Origin: an uncultured Lachnospiraceae bacterium
Lineage (GTDB): Bacteria; Bacillota; Clostridia; Lachnospirales; Lachnospiraceae
Direction of reading: 5' to 3'
Assembly (NCBI GenBank): GCA_910586015.1
Contig: CAJUGJ010000004.1
Coordinates: 82,614 to 146,613 of the forward strand
Length of the DNA stretch: 64,000 nt
The position numbers and the translations under genes were made by a program. Of the stretch, positions 34,881 to 45,400 are shown one piece after another (the first letter of the stretch is position 1; each line of letters opens with the position of its first letter). The notes below the pieces were generated by a model. That model saw nothing but the letters and a program-made list of their open reading frames with translations, was not told the origin of the DNA and did not search any database.

Positions 34881-36002
34881 ATGGTAATTCAATATAAATG
34901 TCCTAACTGTGGTGCTGATATGAAGTATGACAGTAAAAGCGGTAAGCTATACTGTGATAGCTGCAAAACAACAAAAGACATTTCACAAATGCCGCTTCCA
35001 GAGATCCCAGAGGGAGAATCTGAGGATACTCCTGATGTAACCGCATTTTCTCCAACGGAAATTGAAGAAGAGGTATCTTTCGATTATCCAAAAGAAGCGG
35101 TTGCTTCTAAACTTTTTGATAGTCAGGCAGTTAATCATTATCATTGTCAAAACTGTGGAGCAGATCTTTTGACGGATAAAGATACTGCTGCCACTACTTG
35201 TAGTTTTTGTGGTGCTGCTGTAGTACTTGGAGATAGATTAAGCGGTGAACTTGCTCCTGCAAAAGTAATTCCTTTTCGTATTAGTAAGGAAGAGGCACAG
35301 ACTGCTTTTCAAAAATGGTGTAAGAAGGGACTTCTTATTCCACATGAATTTCAGATCTCCAACCGATTAAAAAGTATTACAGGTATCTATGTTCCATTCT
35401 GGCTTTATGATATTTCGGCAAAAGGAGAGGTCGACGCTACTTGCACCAGAGTCCGAACTTATACAAGAGGAAACTATATTTATACAGAAACTAGTTATTT
35501 TCATGTTTATCGAAGAGTAAATATCAATTATTTAAAAGTACCTGCAGATGCTTCTGCTAAAATGAACGATACGCTTATGGATCGACTCGAACCCTTTCAT
35601 TATCAAGAATTAAAGGATTTTAATATGCCATATCTGGCAGGTTATCTAGCAGAAAAATACAACTATACGGATGATCAGATGTTTTCAAGAGCAAAAGGGC
35701 GAGTAGATCGATATGCCAATCAATATATTGCTGGAACAATTAATGGTTACTCTACCGTGCACTATAATCGTAAAAATTTATCTATTCAGCCACGAAATGC
35801 CTATTATACATTAATGCCAGTCTGGATGGTATGTTATGATTATCATGACAGTGAACATATTTTTGCTATGAATGGACAGACAGGTAAAATTGTCGGGAAA
35901 CCTCCTCTTTCCAAGAGTAAAATGGCTGTTTGGTTTATTGGTATTAGTGGAATCCTTTTTGCCCTAATGCAGTTAGTCACTCGATTATTCCTCTGGACAT
36001 AA
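34881..36002 (+). CDS. Double zinc-ribbon membrane protein (YdjG-like)
   Basis: 373 residues. Two zinc ribbons: CPNCGADM...CDSC (about 8-29) and CQNCGADL...CSFCG (about 90-112). A central domain with SITGIYVPFWLYDISAKGEV and RVRTYTRGNYIYTE, and one C-terminal membrane helix (AVWFIGISGILFALMQLV). Fits the TFIIB-like zinc-ribbon protein encoded after PspA in ydjFGHI-type clusters. AAGGAGG ribosome site. Confidence 0.85.
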   Translation: MVIQYKCPNCGADMKYDSKSGKLYCDSCKTTKDISQMPLPEIPEGESEDTPDVTAFSPTEIEEEVSFDYPKEAVASKLFDSQAVNHYHCQNCGADLLTDKDTAATTCSFCGAAVVLGDRLSGELAPAKVIPFRISKEEAQTAFQKWCKKGLLIPHEFQISNRLKSITGIYVPFWLYDISAKGEVDATCTRVRTYTRGNYIYTETSYFHVYRRVNINYLKVPADASAKMNDTLMDRLEPFHYQELKDFNMPYLAGYLAEKYNYTDDQMFSRAKGRVDRYANQYIAGTINGYSTVHYNRKNLSIQPRNAYYTLMPVWMVCYDYHDSEHIFAMNGQTGKIVGKPPLSKSKMAVWFIGISGILFALMQLVTRLFLWT

Positions 36003-36026
36003 TTTTAAGAAAGGAGGCGTCACAAG

Positions 36027-36875
36027 TTGAGAAAATGTATCTTAACCTTCTTTTTCTGCCTGTTGTCTATCTTATTGTTTCCAATGTTCAAAATAAAGGC
36101 AGAAGAATCTGTCCAGTCGCATGTATTTGATTATGAAGGCTATTTAAGCGATTCGGAAGCTTCCAAATTAGAGGAAAAGCTTGCCGATTATTCAAATGAT
36201 TCAAATTGTCAGATCATTGTAATTACTTCAAACAATTTAGATGGGAAAAATGCTACTACCTATCTGGAAGATTTTTTTGACAATGGATTTGATCTTAAAA
36301 CAATTCAAAAAGATGCTGTTCTTTTAGTCTTTGGAAAAAATGCTTCAGGACGTTTTTTAGAAATTCAGGGGTATGGACTTTGTGAATACTATATGAATAA
36401 TGACAGAATTGAAAATACTCTTGATGAAATCATTCCTTATTTTAAAAAAGAAACATATTATGACGCATTTATTAAATTTGCTAAAGAAGTAAAATATTAT
36501 ATGGGGTTAGATCATGGAGTTTCTTTTGATCCACAAAAACCTCATGGAGAAACAGCAACTGCCTCTAGTATAAAACCTTTTTATTATACAGTCTGGTTTC
36601 AGCTATTCGTTTCTGTTATTATTGGAGGGATTGTTGTTTTTAGTATGGCTCATACTTCTGGTGGCACTATGACAGCAGGCGGAAAAGATTATCTTGATCC
36701 AAGTCATTCCGGAATAACTGCTCGTAGAGACGACTATATCAGAACTACTGTTACCAAGGTTAAAAAACCTGATCCACCAAAAAGTTCTGGAGGCGGTTAT
36801 AGCGGCAGAAGTAGCGGTGGGGGTGGAGTTAGCAGTGGAGGACATTCTCACAGTGGTGGAGGACGCAGTTTTTAA
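36027..36875 (+). CDS. TPM-domain membrane protein (YdjH-like)
   Basis: 282 residues from a TTG start 9 bases after GGAGG. Signal/TM segment CILTFFFCLLSILLFPMF, then TPM domain starting VFDYEGYLSDSEASKLEEKL with IIVITSNNLDGKNATTYLED. A second TM (VWFQLFVSVIIGGIVVFSMA, about 190-210) and a Gly/Ser-rich tail ending HSHSGGGRSF, typical of YgcG/TPM proteins. Part of the PspA cluster. Confidence 0.88.
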   Translation: MRKCILTFFFCLLSILLFPMFKIKAEESVQSHVFDYEGYLSDSEASKLEEKLADYSNDSNCQIIVITSNNLDGKNATTYLEDFFDNGFDLKTIQKDAVLLVFGKNASGRFLEIQGYGLCEYYMNNDRIENTLDEIIPYFKKETYYDAFIKFAKEVKYYMGLDHGVSFDPQKPHGETATASSIKPFYYTVWFQLFVSVIIGGIVVFSMAHTSGGTMTAGGKDYLDPSHSGITARRDDYIRTTVTKVKKPDPPKSSGGGYSGRSSGGGGVSSGGHSHSGGGRSF

Positions 36876-36907
36876 CGATAATTATTTTATTAGAAATGAG
36901 GTCAATT

Positions 36908-37876
36908 ATGGGATTATTTTCAGGTCAATTTGCAAATGTAGTAGAATGGCAAGAATTTAGAGAAGATATGATCTTTTATAAATGGAATAACCGTGAAATC
37001 AAAAAGGGAAGCCGTTTAATCTTACGTCCCGGGCAAGATGCCATCTTTTTATATAATGGTCGTATAGAAGGAATTTTTAAAGATGATGGAGATTATGATA
37101 TTGAATCTCAAATCGTTCCATTTTTATCTACATTAAAAGGTTTTAAATTCGGTTTTAACAGTGGAATGAGAGCAGAAGTTCTCTTTGTCAATACAAAAGA
37201 ATTTACTCTAAAATGGGGAACAGTAAATGCAATTAATATACCAGCTCCTAATATGCCCGGTGGACTTCCGATTCGTGCACATGGTACACTCAATTTTAAA
37301 GTAGGGGATTATATTAAATTAATTGATAAGCTTGCTGGTATCAAGACAACTTATTTTGTAGAAGATGTTCGTACTCGTGTGATTGCTGTTTTAGATCAAC
37401 TTCTTATGAAATGGATTTCTAAAGAAGGAAAGGATATGTTTAATCTACAGGCAAATGCCTATGATATTTCTAAAGGAATTCAAACCGATCTCGATATGGA
37501 ACTATTTTCTACTGGACTTTCTATTACTGGATTTCATATTATGAGCTTTACTTATCCAGAAGAAGTTCAAAAGATGATCAATAAAAATGCTTCCCAAAGT
37601 ATGATAGGTGATGTTTCCCGCTATCAGCAAGTTAGTATGACAGATGGAATGGCTTCTGGAAATATGAAAAGTGGGGGAACCGTATCCGATATGGCAGGTA
37701 TGATGATGGGAATGAATATAGCAAATCAAATGTTACAGAATATGAATCAGAATACCTCCTCTAATACTTTAGGTGCCTCGTCTAATACTGGAACAAAACC
37801 TAATTTTTGTCCAAACTGTGGTCAAAAGACAGGAGCTGCTAATTTTTGTCCAAACTGTGGTCAAAAGTTAATTTGA
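36908..37876 (+). CDS. SPFH-domain protein with C-terminal zinc ribbons (YdjI-like)
   Basis: 322 residues from ATG 36908 with GAGG 6 bases upstream (an ATG at 36896 lacks a site). MGLFSGQFANVVEWQEFRED and GSRLILRPGQDAIFLYNGRI identify the YdjI/virion-core-like SPFH family; a Met/Gln/Asn-rich stretch leads to two tandem copies of NFCPNCGQK (CxxC, with the second pair TGAANFCPNCGQK). The repeated zinc half-ribbons probably combine in oligomers. Last gene of the PspA cluster. Confidence 0.88.
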   Translation: MGLFSGQFANVVEWQEFREDMIFYKWNNREIKKGSRLILRPGQDAIFLYNGRIEGIFKDDGDYDIESQIVPFLSTLKGFKFGFNSGMRAEVLFVNTKEFTLKWGTVNAINIPAPNMPGGLPIRAHGTLNFKVGDYIKLIDKLAGIKTTYFVEDVRTRVIAVLDQLLMKWISKEGKDMFNLQANAYDISKGIQTDLDMELFSTGLSITGFHIMSFTYPEEVQKMINKNASQSMIGDVSRYQQVSMTDGMASGNMKSGGTVSDMAGMMMGMNIANQMLQNMNQNTSSNTLGASSNTGTKPNFCPNCGQKTGAANFCPNCGQKLI

Positions 37877-37907
37877 GAGAATTTTTTATAAAGTTTTCTC
37901 TTCCCTA

Positions 37908-37936
37908 TTGCGTTAATCAATTAACAATGTTACAAT
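37908..37936 (+). promoter_or_regulatory. Promoter of the alcohol dehydrogenase gene
   Basis: TTGCGT (37908-37913), 17-base spacer, TACAAT (37931-37936). Confidence 0.65.
37910..37927 (+). promoter_or_regulatory. Rex-type redox operator
   Basis: GCGTTAATCAATTAACAA matches the Rex pattern TTGTTAAnnnnTTAACAA in 12 of 14 fixed positions, and lies between the -35 and -10 boxes of the adjacent dehydrogenase promoter. Rex senses NADH/NAD+ and represses fermentation genes. Confidence 0.65.
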
Positions 37937-38002
37937 AAAACTATCGTAATACTACAAAATTTATATATATCATACATAATTGAAAGGAGAAACGTATCAA
38001 TC

Positions 38003-39184
38003 ATGATGAGATTTACTTTACCGCGTGATCTTTATTATGGAAAAGGTTCATTAGAGCATTTAAAGGAGTTAAAAGGGAAAAAGGCAATTCTTGTTTTAGG
38101 TGGCGGCTCTATGAAGAAGTTTGGATTTGTAGACAAGGCTCTTTCTTACCTAAAGGAAGCAGGCATTGAAACTACTCTTTTTGAAAATGTAGAACCAGAT
38201 CCTTCTGTTGAAACAGTTATGAAGGGTGCAGAAGCAATGCGAGCATTTGAACCAGACTGGATTATTGCAATGGGTGGTGGTTCTCCAATTGATGCAGCAA
38301 AAGCAATGTGGGCATTTTATGAATATCCAGATGTTACTTTTGAAGAGCTTTGTACTCCATTTAATTTCCCACTTCTGCGTCAGAAGGCAAAATTTTTAGC
38401 AATTCCTTCTACTTCTGGTACAGCAACGGAAGTTACTGCATTTTCTGTTATTACTGACTATTCTAAAGGTATTAAATATCCGTTGGCAGACTTTAATATT
38501 ACTCCAGATGTTGCTATTGTAGATCCTGAGCTTGCTGAAACAATGCCTCCTAAGTTAGTAGCTCATACAGGTATGGATGCACTGACTCATGCTATCGAAG
38601 CTTATGTTTCTACCTTAAATTCTCCGTTTACTGATCCACTTGCATTAAAAGCAATCGAGATGGTATGGAGTAATCTTCCTGTTTCCTATCAAGGCTGTAT
38701 GAAGGCAAGAGAGCAGATGCATTATGCACAGTGTCTTGCAGGTCAAGCATTTTCTAATGCTTTACTCGGTATCGTTCATTCTATGGCACATAAAACAGGA
38801 GCTGCTTTTTCTACAGGACATATTCCACATGGATGTGCAAACGCAATTTATCTTCCTTATGTAATTAAATATAATGCAAAATGTGCAGAGTCCAGATATG
38901 CTGCAATCGCAAGAAAAACTGGCGTAATTGAACCAAGTGCAACCGATGCAGAATGTGTAAGAGCCCTTTGTAAAAAGATCGATGACTTTAATGTAAAATT
39001 AAATATTCCAAAGACCTTAAAAGAATTTGGTATTGATGAAGCTGAATTTAAAGAAAAAGTTGCACATATTGCAGAATTGGCAGTAGGAGATGCTTGTACA
39101 GGATCCAATCCTAGACCAATTACTCCTGCTGAGATGGAAAAACTTTTGACCTGCTGCTATTATGGAACAGAAGTAGATTTCTAA
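38003..39184 (+). CDS. Iron-containing alcohol dehydrogenase
   Basis: 393 residues of the group III ADH family. GGGSMKKFGFVDKALSYL and MGGGSPIDAAKAMWAFYE bind NAD(P); PSTSGTATEVTAFSVI follows; metal ligands in GMDALTHAIEAYVS, GIVHSMAHKTGA and GHIPHGCANAI. Probably reduces butyraldehyde/acetaldehyde-type aldehydes with NAD(P)H in fermentation. Single gene with a Rex-type operator upstream and its own terminator, supporting a redox-balancing role. Confidence 0.93.
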   Translation: MMRFTLPRDLYYGKGSLEHLKELKGKKAILVLGGGSMKKFGFVDKALSYLKEAGIETTLFENVEPDPSVETVMKGAEAMRAFEPDWIIAMGGGSPIDAAKAMWAFYEYPDVTFEELCTPFNFPLLRQKAKFLAIPSTSGTATEVTAFSVITDYSKGIKYPLADFNITPDVAIVDPELAETMPPKLVAHTGMDALTHAIEAYVSTLNSPFTDPLALKAIEMVWSNLPVSYQGCMKAREQMHYAQCLAGQAFSNALLGIVHSMAHKTGAAFSTGHIPHGCANAIYLPYVIKYNAKCAESRYAAIARKTGVIEPSATDAECVRALCKKIDDFNVKLNIPKTLKEFGIDEAEFKEKVAHIAELAVGDACTGSNPRPITPAEMEKLLTCCYYGTEVDF

Positions 39185-39205
39185 TTTTTAGAACATAAAA
39201 TAAAG

Positions 39206-39242
39206 AAAAGGATAGAAGTTTCTTGCTTCTATCCTTTTTTTT
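39206..39242 (+). terminator. Terminator of the alcohol dehydrogenase gene
   Basis: AAAGGATAGAAG-TTTCTTG-CTTCTATCCTTT followed by further T. Confidence 0.85.
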
Positions 39243-39317
39243 GTCTCCTTAACCCCTGTTTTTCTATGCTTTCAAGACATTTTTTCAAATTTAAACTTTT
39301 TAGAATTTACAAATAGA

Positions 39318-39358
39318 TTCTATAGAATATATTCTAAGTCCTCATTCTCACTTATAAT
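39318..39358 (+). promoter_or_regulatory. Palindromes and -10 box upstream of XRE gene
   Basis: Overlapping palindromes TTCTATAGAA (39318-39327) and TAGAATATATTCTA (39323-39336), then TATAAT (39353-39358). Candidate autoregulatory operator of the XRE gene. Confidence 0.45.
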
Positions 39359-39390
39359 AATTCTAAAATACGAAAGATAAGGAGGTAGTT

Positions 39391-39774
39391 ATGAAAGACA
39401 AATCAAAGACTGAGTCGGCTGTGAAAGATAAGCTTAACGTAGAAGTAGGTCGTCGGATTCGCAGTGTTCGAGAATCTTTGAATATGACAAGAGATTGTTT
39501 TAGTGAACGCTGTGATATTTCAGAAAGTTTTTTAAGTGATGTGGAACGAGGTAACAAAGGAATTACTTCAAAAACACTAACAAAAATCTGTGAGACTACG
39601 AATGTTTCTGCTGATTATATCTTATTTGGAAATAATCGTTCAGATTCTGATGTCAGTGTACTTTTAGAATTATTTTCAAAGTTAGATAATCGTTGTATTT
39701 TTCATGCCACAAATATATTAAAAGAATATCTTCAATTAGTGCTTGAGCTAAATTCTAAAAATTCAAATAAGTAA
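39391..39774 (+). CDS. XRE-family helix-turn-helix regulator
   Basis: 127 residues; AAGGAGG 6 bases before ATG. HTH_3 domain at about 20-75: EVGRRIRSVRESLNMTRDCF, SERCDISESFLSDVERGN, KTLTKICETTNVSADYILFG. The C-terminal 40 residues are helical. Stands alone between two terminators, next to the lacZ/arabinofuranosidase genes on the other strand; no evidence that it controls them. Confidence 0.85.
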   Translation: MKDKSKTESAVKDKLNVEVGRRIRSVRESLNMTRDCFSERCDISESFLSDVERGNKGITSKTLTKICETTNVSADYILFGNNRSDSDVSVLLELFSKLDNRCIFHATNILKEYLQLVLELNSKNSNK

Positions 39775-39779
39775 GGAGT

Positions 39780-39832
39780 TGTTGCAAAATAGATTTTAAC
39801 TACTCAGTAGTATAAAAATTTTATTTTGCAAC
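39780..39832. terminator. Bidirectional terminator
   Basis: GTTGCAAAATA / TATTTTGCAAC 11-base arms with an inner ACTACTCAGTAGT palindrome, between convergent XRE and arabinofuranosidase genes. Confidence 0.65.
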
Positions 39833-39850
39833 AGCTTCTATTTTGTTTCT

Positions 39851-42481
39851 TTAGCGAAGAGGAATTCTAACTATACTTACAGAATATTTTGGTGCAGTAT
39901 ACTCAAATTCCTCTGCAATTTCTAACTCTGAAGTATTTGGTATGATCTCTTCTGGTTTTTCTTTTGAATTTTGTGCGTTCTTTTCCACTCCTCCTAATAC
40001 TGTTATACGTGCTTTTCCCTTTGGCACTATATCAAGAGTGAAATGAACTTTTTCTTCTTTTTGACTGGCATTAACTAATTTTATAATCAGATCTCCCGTT
40101 TCTTCTTCTATACTTGCTGTTTCATAAATAGGAAGCACTGACTCAACAGGAAAACTATGTATCAACTTATCATCTAAATAACACTCTATTAAATTAGGTG
40201 TAACGACAATTCGAATTTCATACCATTGTCCTGTCTTTATATGAATTGGTACAGTAGAACAGACATTTGTTTTTGCACCGCCTTGTGCCTGTTCTACTAC
40301 ACTTAATGTATTTCCCCAGCCTCCAATATTCCAATGATAAAAATTATTTAGATCCTTCACTGCAAATGGAATTAAAAACCCCTCTGCTCCTGATATCTTT
40401 TTAGCTTTACAGGTAAATGTATAATCACTCCAACTATTTTCTCCAATATAAACGGCACTCCCCATAACTGCATTATCTGTTGGATATTTTGCATTTTTTT
40501 GAGCGAAGACGGAATTTCCATCATCCTCTACAATTCTCCACTCTCCTTGTCCAGAAGAAATCCAATCCTTTCCCTTCTCCTGAAAGTCTGTTTCGTATAA
40601 TATTTCTCCTGTTTTATTATTAACTACCTTAACATCATCAAACTCTGCACTGGTCAGCCATGTGCCCAGTCCAACTCTTCCATGAATTTCACCTGCTTTT
40701 CGATCTGTGTCTAGCTGGGATTCTACTATATAGTCTCCTTTATTTTCTGCAAATAGTTTTTGTACGTAATAATTGACCGAGCCGAAAACCAAAGAATTGT
40801 TAAACCAGATTAAGTCTGGTGACCACTGAGATTGATGTAAATTACCAAACAGTGGAGCATATGCTGTCATTTTTACCAGATCAGAATTTCTCTCTAATCC
40901 AGTCATATATGCTGCTTCTGCTATCGCAGCATATAACGTGTTTGACTTTGCCGCATACTCTCCTAAAAATACATCTGTACCTGTTCTGTTATAGGCATCA
41001 TAACGGGTAACATTATTTAAAAACCACTCTGGCGCATTATAATAATGCTCATCTACCAAGTCAGCATACAAAACTTCTTCTCCATTATGAGAATTAATTC
41101 GATTCCAAGCATATTCGTATAGATCGCCATTTGAAGACGGTCCTGATGTGGTGATGAGTAAAATTTCTGGATGTTCTTTTCTTAAAACTTCCTGAAACTT
41201 TTCATACCTAGAAAAATATTCTGACTGCCACTGTTCATTTCCAATTCCAAGGTATTTCATCTGAAATGGTTCTGGATGTCCCATCTTAGCTCTGAGTGCT
41301 CCCCAAGTAGTAGAAACGTCTCCATTTGCAAATTCAATTAAATCTAACGCATCCTGTATATAGGTATCTAGTTCATGAATAGGTGTCATAATATTGGTTC
41401 TGACCTGACATGCCATTCCACAGTTTAAAATCGGAACTGGTTCTGCTTCAAGGTCTTCACATAACAAAAAATATTCGTAAAATCCAAGTCCATAGGACTG
41501 ATAATAGGGATAATTTTTGTTTGAATTCCAAAGGTTAATATTTTGTTTACGCTCTGCTACATCCCCTATCGTATCTTTCCAACAATACGCTGTTTCCATT
41601 GTATTACCCTCTACAATACAGCCACCCGGAAATCGTATAAAAGATGGATGTAGATCTTCTAATAATGCTACTAGATCTGCGCGCAGACCATTTTCTCGAT
41701 TCTTATAAGTATCTGTTGGAAATAAAGAAATCATATCTGCGTCTACTGTTCCATTTTCCTCAAGAGTTAGAACAAGTTTTGCCTTTTTTGCACCTTCTGT
41801 CACTTTTAAAATGACTTCATATTTTTTCCACTCTTTTGTGATCCCTGAAATAGTATCCGAAGCAATTTCTAATTCTTCCTGAGAAGAATTAGAAATTAGG
41901 CTTACTTTAAGTTTACCCAAATACTGATCGCTTTTTAAATAAACACTAAATCGATAGGAAGCTCCTTGTTTTATTGCCATTCCCTCTAAAAATCCTGTAT
42001 TAGATAATCCAGCCGAAACTCCAGTCGTATTTTCTATCCGTACATAATGTGGATTATTTTCATTTAATGGAGTTTCTGTCTGTATAGAAAGTTCTCCTTC
42101 CTTATAACTTTGATATCCATGTAATCCTCCACGAGAAGCAATAGAATCTTCAAATTCAAAGGAACGATTTTGAATCATTTCTGCATATAAACCACCATCA
42201 CCTGCAAAATTAATATCTTCAAAAAAAAGTCCATATAACATATCACTGATTTCTATTACCTTATTCGAAGTATGAACTGTCAGTTTATACTGTTCATTTT
42301 CTGATATAGTAGTATCTTTGTCTATGTTATCATTACTTTTATTTGTATCCTCTTTGTTATCTTTTGTGGTATTATCTGCATATACTCCTTTTTGCTCCTC
42401 TTCTGACTTATTACAACCTATTAGTGGTATTGTTGCACATAATAGAGCTAGTGTTAAAGTCATAATTTTTTTCCTTCTCAT
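39851..42481 (-). CDS. Lipoprotein alpha-L-arabinofuranosidase (GH51)
   Basis: 876 residues. Lipoprotein signal MRRKKIMTLTLALLCATI with lipobox LIGC at about 20-23, then a charged Asn/Lys/Asp linker. A carbohydrate-binding-like segment precedes the GH51 barrel: PSFIRFPGGCIVEGNTMETA, acid/base GNEQWQSEYF, nucleophile FLGEYAAKS. An inserted laminin-G/DUF1080-like module (ETDFQEKGKDWISSGQGEWR) sits at about 600-760. Surface-anchored removal of arabinose from plant polymers. Its ATG overlaps the lacZ stop (TAATG). Confidence 0.9.
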   Translation of the reverse strand: MRRKKIMTLTLALLCATIPLIGCNKSEEEQKGVYADNTTKDNKEDTNKSNDNIDKDTTISENEQYKLTVHTSNKVIEISDMLYGLFFEDINFAGDGGLYAEMIQNRSFEFEDSIASRGGLHGYQSYKEGELSIQTETPLNENNPHYVRIENTTGVSAGLSNTGFLEGMAIKQGASYRFSVYLKSDQYLGKLKVSLISNSSQEELEIASDTISGITKEWKKYEVILKVTEGAKKAKLVLTLEENGTVDADMISLFPTDTYKNRENGLRADLVALLEDLHPSFIRFPGGCIVEGNTMETAYCWKDTIGDVAERKQNINLWNSNKNYPYYQSYGLGFYEYFLLCEDLEAEPVPILNCGMACQVRTNIMTPIHELDTYIQDALDLIEFANGDVSTTWGALRAKMGHPEPFQMKYLGIGNEQWQSEYFSRYEKFQEVLRKEHPEILLITTSGPSSNGDLYEYAWNRINSHNGEEVLYADLVDEHYYNAPEWFLNNVTRYDAYNRTGTDVFLGEYAAKSNTLYAAIAEAAYMTGLERNSDLVKMTAYAPLFGNLHQSQWSPDLIWFNNSLVFGSVNYYVQKLFAENKGDYIVESQLDTDRKAGEIHGRVGLGTWLTSAEFDDVKVVNNKTGEILYETDFQEKGKDWISSGQGEWRIVEDDGNSVFAQKNAKYPTDNAVMGSAVYIGENSWSDYTFTCKAKKISGAEGFLIPFAVKDLNNFYHWNIGGWGNTLSVVEQAQGGAKTNVCSTVPIHIKTGQWYEIRIVVTPNLIECYLDDKLIHSFPVESVLPIYETASIEEETGDLIIKLVNASQKEEKVHFTLDIVPKGKARITVLGGVEKNAQNSKEKPEEIIPNTSELEIAEEFEYTAPKYSVSIVRIPLR

Positions 42482-45400
42482 TACATTCCTCCAAAGGAAA
42501 ACTCAAAATGTAATTTTTGATTGGAAATTAAGTGTTCTGGATGTGGCCATGCTCCCCAACTATTATCTCCTCCAATACCCATTTGACCAAGAGAAGTTTT
42601 AATTACTGTATGATGAATTGGTGGTAATTCATAGGAGTGAGAAGCAGCTTCTAATTCATGTGGTGTATATGGAAGAGCACAAAAATCCATTGGAACTATA
42701 TTCTCTTTAGCAAGTAATTCTTTTTCTTTGCTAAGACTAAGTCCTTTACAGCAAAAATACATACCATGTCCACTGCAATCTGTTATAGTGGCATATCTTA
42801 CTCCAGTTTTATTTCCACATTCTTGTGGGATAACATAAGAAGCAATCGCATCTTTTGCGGTACTATGAAAATATCCTAACTTTGCTCCACGGTTGCGGTC
42901 ACAATAATTTTCCTCTAATCCCATACCATACCAATCCACATTACTATAGTCTGCTGGTAGTTTGATAATCCATCCAAAATCAGGAAGTTCACTCATCTTT
43001 TCTACTGGCTCATAATCCATTGCGACCGAAATTCTTCCATTTGGATATATTGTATAAGTTAAAGTCAATGGTTTTACATCTCCCGGAAACTCATAAGAAT
43101 ATGTCATAACTGCTTTTTTCTCATCAAAAGAACAATCATAACTACATATTTTCGCATAAAGACTGGCAATCTTCCAGAGAGCTTCTCGAGATGCCATTCC
43201 GTTTCCTCTGTCATTATCAGTAGGAGCACGCCAAAAGTTTGGAGTTGGTTCTTTTGAAATTAACTCTCTACCTTCAAATTTATAAGAAATTAATCCCTTG
43301 CCTCCCTTGTCAAAAATAATAGAAAAGTTTCTACCCTTTATTCCAAAATTGAAATCGCAGTCAGCAACCCGAAATGCCGCTAGTTCTTCCTCTTCTATTG
43401 AAAGTTCTCCTTTCTTAAATTCATCTTCTGGTTTTAATATAACACTTCCCTGTCCGAATGCAACCTCAAATCCTGCTGCTGCCCAAAGGGTATCTTCTTT
43501 TAAACAAAGAGATGTTGTAATCGTATATTCTGAAAACTGTTCTCCACTTCCCTCTGAAGCTGTAGTCATACAACAAGTACGAATAAAATCCTGTATTGAC
43601 ATTTGAACACGAATTTTAGAAGCAGCACCAAAATTTCTTCCCGGAATTAATTCAGAATAGAGAATCGTTCGCTGTTGTTGAGGTTCTAATTCAATACAAA
43701 ATTTATTTTCCCAAAGTTTTTTACCATTGCGTGCAATAATAACCTTAAAATCATATTCTGAAAGATCAGAAAACAGATACTTATTTTTTATCAAAATTCC
43801 ATCTTGAGATACATCAAAGGAAGCCATTTGATAATTAAACTTTACTTCCTGCATCTTTGGTGAACATGTTCTATCTGCATACATAATACCATTCACACAG
43901 AAATTATAATCGGTTGGATAATCTCCGAAATCTCCACCAAATGCTAAAAACTCTTTTCCATATCGATCTTTTTTTCGCAATCCCTGATCGATATAATCCC
44001 AAATAAATCCTCCTTGATACCTTAGTTCTCGATCTGACAGTTCTGTATATTTGTACATTGCACCATTGGAATTTCCCATAGCATGTGTATATTCACAGCA
44101 AAGAAATGGCTTTTCTGGATGAGCCTTTAAAAACTTCTCGATTCCTGCGACGCTGGTATACATCTGTGATTCCATATCGGAAGTATCTGGATATCTGCGA
44201 TCATGAGCAATCCCTTCATAGTGAACCAATCTTGTCGAATCTTTTGTATGAAATAATTTAGACATTTCATAAATATTACTACCACCATAAGATTCGTTTC
44301 CGCATGACCAAATTAAGACACATGGATGATTTTTGTCTCTCATCAGCATAGAATTTGCTCGATCTACCACAATCTCTTTCCAGTCTTTTCGATCATTTGG
44401 AACAGCATGTTCGTCTGCTCCGTTTGGCTTTGCCCATGTTCCATGAGATTCCAGATTTGCTTCATCGATCACATAAAATCCATATTGATCACAGAGTTCA
44501 TAAAATCTGGTCTGATTTGGATAATGTGAAGTACGAATTGCGTCAATGTTGTGTTGTTTCATATTCTCCATATCCTGAATCATTTCTTCTTCTGTTACTG
44601 CTCTTCCATGATCACAGGAAAATTCATGACGGTTGACACCATGAAATACAATTCGTTCCCCATTTAATTTCATCAATCCATCCCTTAATTCAAACTGACG
44701 AATTCCTACATTTTGTACTATGACTTCATAGAGAGAGCCTGTCCAATCTCTAACTGCTAATAACAGACAGTAAAGATAAGGATGTTCTGCACTCCAAAGT
44801 TTTGGAGTATCAATATGTAATTCTAAAAGGGCATCTTGTCCACCTTGTGCATTTATCTTTGCCCCATAACCACGTTTACCCTGTCCTTGCCAAAATTTCA
44901 TTCCTGGCATAGCAGGCAGTGTTCCATCTGCGGACGGTGGCAAAAGTCTTGCTTCTATACTTCCTGCCTGTGTACCATAAAGTTTCATCTGAACTTCAAC
45001 TTTTGCCTGTGTATTTTCTTTTAAAAGTTCTGTCTTTACAAAAAGATCTTGTATATGAAGCTTTGGAATTGTATATAAATACACTTCTCTGAAAATTCCA
45101 GAAAATCTCCAAAAATCCTGATCTTCTAACCAACTTCCAGAAGAAAATTTATATACTAAAACTGCTAATTTATTTTCTCCCTCACATAGAGCTTCGGTTA
45201 ATTCAAATTCGGCTGGAGTAAAGGAATCTTCACTATAGCCAAGAAAAACTCCATTGAGCCAGACAGCAAAAGCACTTTCCACCCCCTGAAAAGAAATAAA
45301 TAATGGTTCTTTTTTCATCGTGTCTGGAACAGTGAAATATTTTACATATTCAGCCGTTGGATTAAATTCCTGCGGAATCTGTCCCGGCACTAATTTCTCA

